9,906 bases of DNA. Origin: Verrucomicrobiales bacterium (GTDB lineage Bacteria; Verrucomicrobiota; Verrucomicrobiia; Limisphaerales; RI-55). Both the position numbers and the translations under genes were made by a program. The stretch covers positions 1 to 9,906 of the forward strand of contig DNDP01000300.1 of NCBI GenBank assembly GCA_003484235.1. The letters run 5' to 3'. The notes below the pieces were generated by a model that had not been told where the DNA came from, made no database searches, and worked only from the letters and a program-made list of their open reading frames with translations. Below are positions 7,253 to 9,906 of the stretch, piece after piece; position 1 is the stretch's first letter; the number at the start of each line of letters is the position of its first letter.

Positions 7253-7711
7253 ATGAAAACCACCCCCATCAGCATCGCACTGAACCGGCGCGAGATGATG
7301 TTTGCGCTTGGCGCCACCGCCGTTGGCCTTTCCGGATTGCGGCACGCGGCGGCCGCCGATCATGCCGCCCACGGCAGCGGCCATGCCCACCACTGCGCGC
7401 AGGCCTGCGCCGCCTGCCTCGTGGAATGTGCCAGCCACATCCGTCACTGCACCGAACATCTGTCCGATGGTCACCGGGAGTATGCGAAGTGCCTGGAACT
7501 GTGCGTCGCCTGCGAGCGCCTCTGCGGCACCTGTGCCGCCGGTTGTTTCGGGCCCGGTGCCCGAATCACCGCCGAAGCCTGCGCCGAGCTTTGCGACCTT
7601 TGCGCGGCCGAGTGCGAACGCTTCGCCGGGGATGAGGCAATGAAGCAGTGCGCGCGCACCTGTCGTGAATGCGCCCGGGCCTGCCGGGAGTTCGCCGGGA
7701 AACATGCCTGA
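7253..7711 (+). CDS. Tat-exported four-helix copper-storage-type protein (Csp/DUF326)
   Basis: This 152-residue protein probably binds many Cu(I) ions in the core of a four-helix bundle. N12-R-R-E-M-M-F and a weakly hydrophobic segment ending AAAA (about 33-35) form a twin-arginine signal, so it would be exported already folded. The mature part opens with a His-rich stretch (DHAAHGSGHAHH). It holds 19 cysteines: 48, 52, 55, 59, 66, 80, 84, 87, 91, 94, 98, 110, 114, 117, 121, 133, 137, 140 and 144. The spacing Cx3Cx2Cx3C occurs once per predicted helix, four times in all. Csp1 of methanotrophs is Tat-exported with 13 Cys, while cytosolic Csp3 has about 18-19. This protein therefore combines the Csp1 route with Csp3-like content. 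The upstream leader is ACAACATC with no Shine-Dalgarno. The neighbouring YHS and GlcG-type genes suggest a shared metal-binding theme. Other soft metals are possible. Confidence 0.9.
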   Translation: MKTTPISIALNRREMMFALGATAVGLSGLRHAAAADHAAHGSGHAHHCAQACAACLVECASHIRHCTEHLSDGHREYAKCLELCVACERLCGTCAAGCFGPGARITAEACAELCDLCAAECERFAGDEAMKQCARTCRECARACREFAGKHA

Positions 7712-7726
7712 ACCCGTCTCCGCTGC

Positions 7727-8449
7727 GTGAACACCCTCCATCAATTGGTCTCCAGCATCCTGCGTCGCCGCCGGGAGGTGACCTCCTCACGGGCGGTGCT
7801 GGTGGCGATCAGCGGCATCGACGCCAGCGGCAAGGGGCATACGGCTGAACTGGCGGCGGCGGCGCTCCGGCGGCTTGGCCAGCGGGCCGTCGTGCTCAAC
7901 GCCGACGGCTGGCTGAACCTTCCTGCGGTGCGTTTCAACGCGACGGATCCCGGCGGGCACTTCTACCGGCACGCGTTGCGCCTCGAGGAGATGTTCACCC
8001 AGCTGGTGCTGCCGCTGCGCGACCGCCGCCGCATCCGGGTGACCGTCGATTTCACGGAGGAAACGGCGACCGCCTATCGCCGGCACGTTTACGAATTTCC
8101 GGAGATCGACGTCGTTCTTCTCGAGGGGATCTTCCTGCTCAAGCCGCAGTATCGGGCGCACTACGACCTCAGTGCATGGATTGACTGCACGTTCACGACG
8201 GCCCTTGAACGGGCGATCGTTCGCGGGCAGGAGGGACTGCCCGAGGACGAGACCATCAAGGCCTTTGAAACGATCTATTTCCCGGCCCAGCGGATTCATT
8301 TTGAACTCGACCGCCCGCGTGAGGCCGCCGGCTTCATTGTCCCCAACGATCCGCGCCTGTCCGAGGAGGCGGCGGCCGGATCGCTGCCCGCCGGTGCGAC
8401 CAACCAACCCGCTCCTGAACCATTTACCCAGACGATTACAACTCCATGA
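7727..8449 (+). CDS. Uridine-kinase-like P-loop phosphotransferase
   Basis: This 240-residue cytosolic protein starts at GTG, 15 bases after the copper-storage gene. Residues 23-40 (AVLVAISGIDASGKGHTA) form the P-loop. The usual Ser/Thr after GK is Gly37, with Thr39 two places later. From memory, this GKG form recurs in a bacterial uridine-kinase-like subgroup, so it is probably not inactivating. LNADGWLN at 57-64 resembles the kinase substrate-side Asp motif. VVLLEGIFLL near 129-138 is the strand that usually carries the second catalytic acid. FPAQRIHFELDRPREAAGFIVPND (185-208) is a conserved-looking C-terminal segment. The last 30 residues are low-complexity. Its fit with the exported metal proteins is unclear; it could phosphorylate a nucleoside or another small hydroxyl compound. 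The GTG start is the first upstream of the domain; no Shine-Dalgarno is visible. Its TGA overlaps the next ATG. Confidence 0.82.
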   Translation: MNTLHQLVSSILRRRREVTSSRAVLVAISGIDASGKGHTAELAAAALRRLGQRAVVLNADGWLNLPAVRFNATDPGGHFYRHALRLEEMFTQLVLPLRDRRRIRVTVDFTEETATAYRRHVYEFPEIDVVLLEGIFLLKPQYRAHYDLSAWIDCTFTTALERAIVRGQEGLPEDETIKAFETIYFPAQRIHFELDRPREAAGFIVPNDPRLSEEAAAGSLPAGATNQPAPEPFTQTITTP

Positions 8450-9906
8450 AAATGTTTCTCACTGAACACTTGCCCACCCTGAACGGTTCCGGCCGGTTGC
8501 TCGTGCCGGCGCTGCTGGCGGCGCTCTTGTTGAGCGGCGGAACGGCGCATGCCGAACGGCTCGTCCGGCCGGACGCCACCATCGATCTCCGCACCGCGGA
8601 AGGCGTGGCGCTCGTCCGGAGCAACTGGCGTTTCAACGACACCGCGATCCAGGAGATTGACCACCGCGCGGTGGGAACCGACCTCAAGGCCAGCGGCCCG
8701 GCCAATCGCACGTTCGACTTCACACCCGACGCGCGCGCCGCGGACTTCAATGACCGCGACTGGGAGATCATTCCCGCGGCGTCGCTGGAGCAACGGCGCG
8801 GCAACGGCCGGCTGTCGATGGTCTGGTACCGCATCAACGTGACGATCCCGGACCAGGTCGGCGGTTTCGCCACGGGCGGCTCGACGGTGGCCTTCGAAAT
8901 CGTCGTGGACGACTACGCCGAGGTCTGGGTGAACGGCCAGGCGACGTGGGTGCTCGGCCAGAACGGCGGCGCGGTTGCCGCCGGTTGGAACGCGCCCAAC
9001 CGCGTTGTGCTCACCCGCAATGCGCGCCCGGGTCAGCAGTTCCAGATCGCCGTGCTCGGCGTCAATGGCCCGCTCTCCGCGCACCCCGACACCTACATCT
9101 GGGTCCGTGGCGCCACGCTGGATTTCTTCGCCCCCGGCAAACTCAGCCGCGCTCGCGAGGTGGCGTTGCAGGTCGAGCGCAAGGACGCCGCGCTCGACGC
9201 GGTGCTGCCGGCGGACGCGAAGCTCGAGAAGCTAGCCGACGGCTTCACCTTCACCGAGGGACCGGTCTGGGTAAACGACGCAACGCAACTTGACGGTGGC
9301 TATCTGCTCTTCTCCGATCCGAACAACAATGTGATCTACCGCATGACGCCGCTCGGCGACGTCTCGGTCTATCTGAATCACTCCGGCTACACCGGCACGG
9401 ACATCGGCCAATACCGCCAGCCGGGCTCGAACGGTCTCGCGCTCGACGAGCAGGGCCGCCTGACGATCGCGCAGCACGGGAACCGCCGCGTCGTGCGCAT
9501 CGAGAAGAACGGCCTGACCACCGTCCTTGCCGACCGCTTCAATGGCAAACGCCTCAACTCGCCGAACGACCTCGTTTACCGGAGTGACGGCGCGTTGTTC
9601 GTCACGGATCCGCCGTTCGGACTGCCGAAGTTCCATGACGATCCCGGCCGCGAGCAGCCGCACTTCGGAGTTTACTCGGTCAAGGACGGGCAGGTGCGGC
9701 TGGTGGCGAAGGACTTCACCGGTCCAAACGGCCTGGCCTTCTCGCCGGATGAAAAGTTCCTCTACGTCGGCAACTGGGACGACCACAAGAAGGTGGTCTT
9801 CCGGTATCCGGTCAACGCCGACGCCACGCTCGGCAGGGGCGAACTGTTTCAAGACCTGACCCCCACGCCGGGCGCCGACGCGATCGACGGCGTGAAGGTC
9901 GATCAT
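8446..9906 (+). CDS. Exported SMP-30/gluconolactonase-type beta-propeller with N-terminal jelly roll (3' end cut by window)
   Basis: The frame is open from ATG 8446 to the window edge, giving 487 residues without a stop. The start overlaps the kinase TGA (ATGA), with ACAACTC just before it. Residues 1-36 form a long signal peptide ending AHA. About 40-230 resembles the jelly-roll sugar-binding domain of glycoside hydrolases (NWRF, FNDRDWEIIPA, WYRINVTIP, AEVWVNGQ). About 260 onward is an SMP-30-type propeller: FTEGPVW with E271, a candidate metal ligand; LNSPND with N374 and D375; FVTDPPFG; GPNGLAFSPDEKFLYVGNWD; and DGVKVDH at the edge. The family hydrolyses sugar lactones with a divalent metal. 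Periplasmic lactonase activity on an oxidised sugar is plausible. The cytosolic GMC enzyme upstream could make such a lactone, but the compartments differ. The fusion with a jelly roll suggests binding to a polysaccharide or other glycan. Confidence 0.88.
   Translation, partial: MKMFLTEHLPTLNGSGRLLVPALLAALLLSGGTAHAERLVRPDATIDLRTAEGVALVRSNWRFNDTAIQEIDHRAVGTDLKASGPANRTFDFTPDARAADFNDRDWEIIPAASLEQRRGNGRLSMVWYRINVTIPDQVGGFATGGSTVAFEIVVDDYAEVWVNGQATWVLGQNGGAVAAGWNAPNRVVLTRNARPGQQFQIAVLGVNGPLSAHPDTYIWVRGATLDFFAPGKLSRAREVALQVERKDAALDAVLPADAKLEKLADGFTFTEGPVWVNDATQLDGGYLLFSDPNNNVIYRMTPLGDVSVYLNHSGYTGTDIGQYRQPGSNGLALDEQGRLTIAQHGNRRVVRIEKNGLTTVLADRFNGKRLNSPNDLVYRSDGALFVTDPPFGLPKFHDDPGREQPHFGVYSVKDGQVRLVAKDFTGPNGLAFSPDEKFLYVGNWDDHKKVVFRYPVNADATLGRGELFQDLTPTPGADAIDGVKVDH

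Overview
This 9.9 kb window is GC-rich bacterial DNA, and every gene I can support lies on the + strand. It looks like a Verrucomicrobiota-type genome. The reasons are SD-poor start sites, many exported redox or metal-binding proteins, and GC-rich hairpin repeats between genes. This assignment is inference from style; there is no rRNA or other marker gene to prove it.

Left block (2-2669): five genes are joined by overlapping stop/start codons. They are the 3' end of a membrane protein gene, two very small membrane proteins (85 and 55 aa), a 426-aa fusion of a six-helix ferric-reductase-like heme domain with a Rieske [2Fe-2S] domain, and a 255-aa membrane-anchored protein with a Cys/His motif. 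A palindromic repeat pair sits in frame inside the fusion linker. I read this block as one translationally coupled operon for a membrane electron-transfer unit. Nothing in the sequence names its donor or acceptor.

Middle (2670-5537): a 343-bp gene-free gap packed with small hairpins is followed by a GMC-family FAD oxidoreductase with an unusual cysteine cluster. Next comes a DUF2652 protein, a divergent relative of class III nucleotide cyclases, with an added C-terminal membrane helix.

Right block (5628-8449): three consecutive genes encode exported small-ligand or metal-binding proteins. They are a tandem YHS-domain protein, a secreted GlcG/HbpS-family protein, and a Tat-exported 19-cysteine four-helix copper-storage-type (Csp/DUF326) protein. 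A uridine-kinase-like P-loop protein follows.

Right edge (8446-9906): an exported SMP-30/gluconolactonase-type beta-propeller with an N-terminal jelly-roll domain overlaps the kinase stop and runs off the window.

Working picture (inference): a redox and metal-handling neighbourhood. Cytosolic oxidation by the GMC enzyme and transmembrane electron flow through the Rieske-heme protein would sit beside periplasmic proteins that bind copper, heme or other metals. The co-occurrence is real; the functional link is a hypothesis. No tRNA, rRNA, transposase, CRISPR or phage gene was seen.
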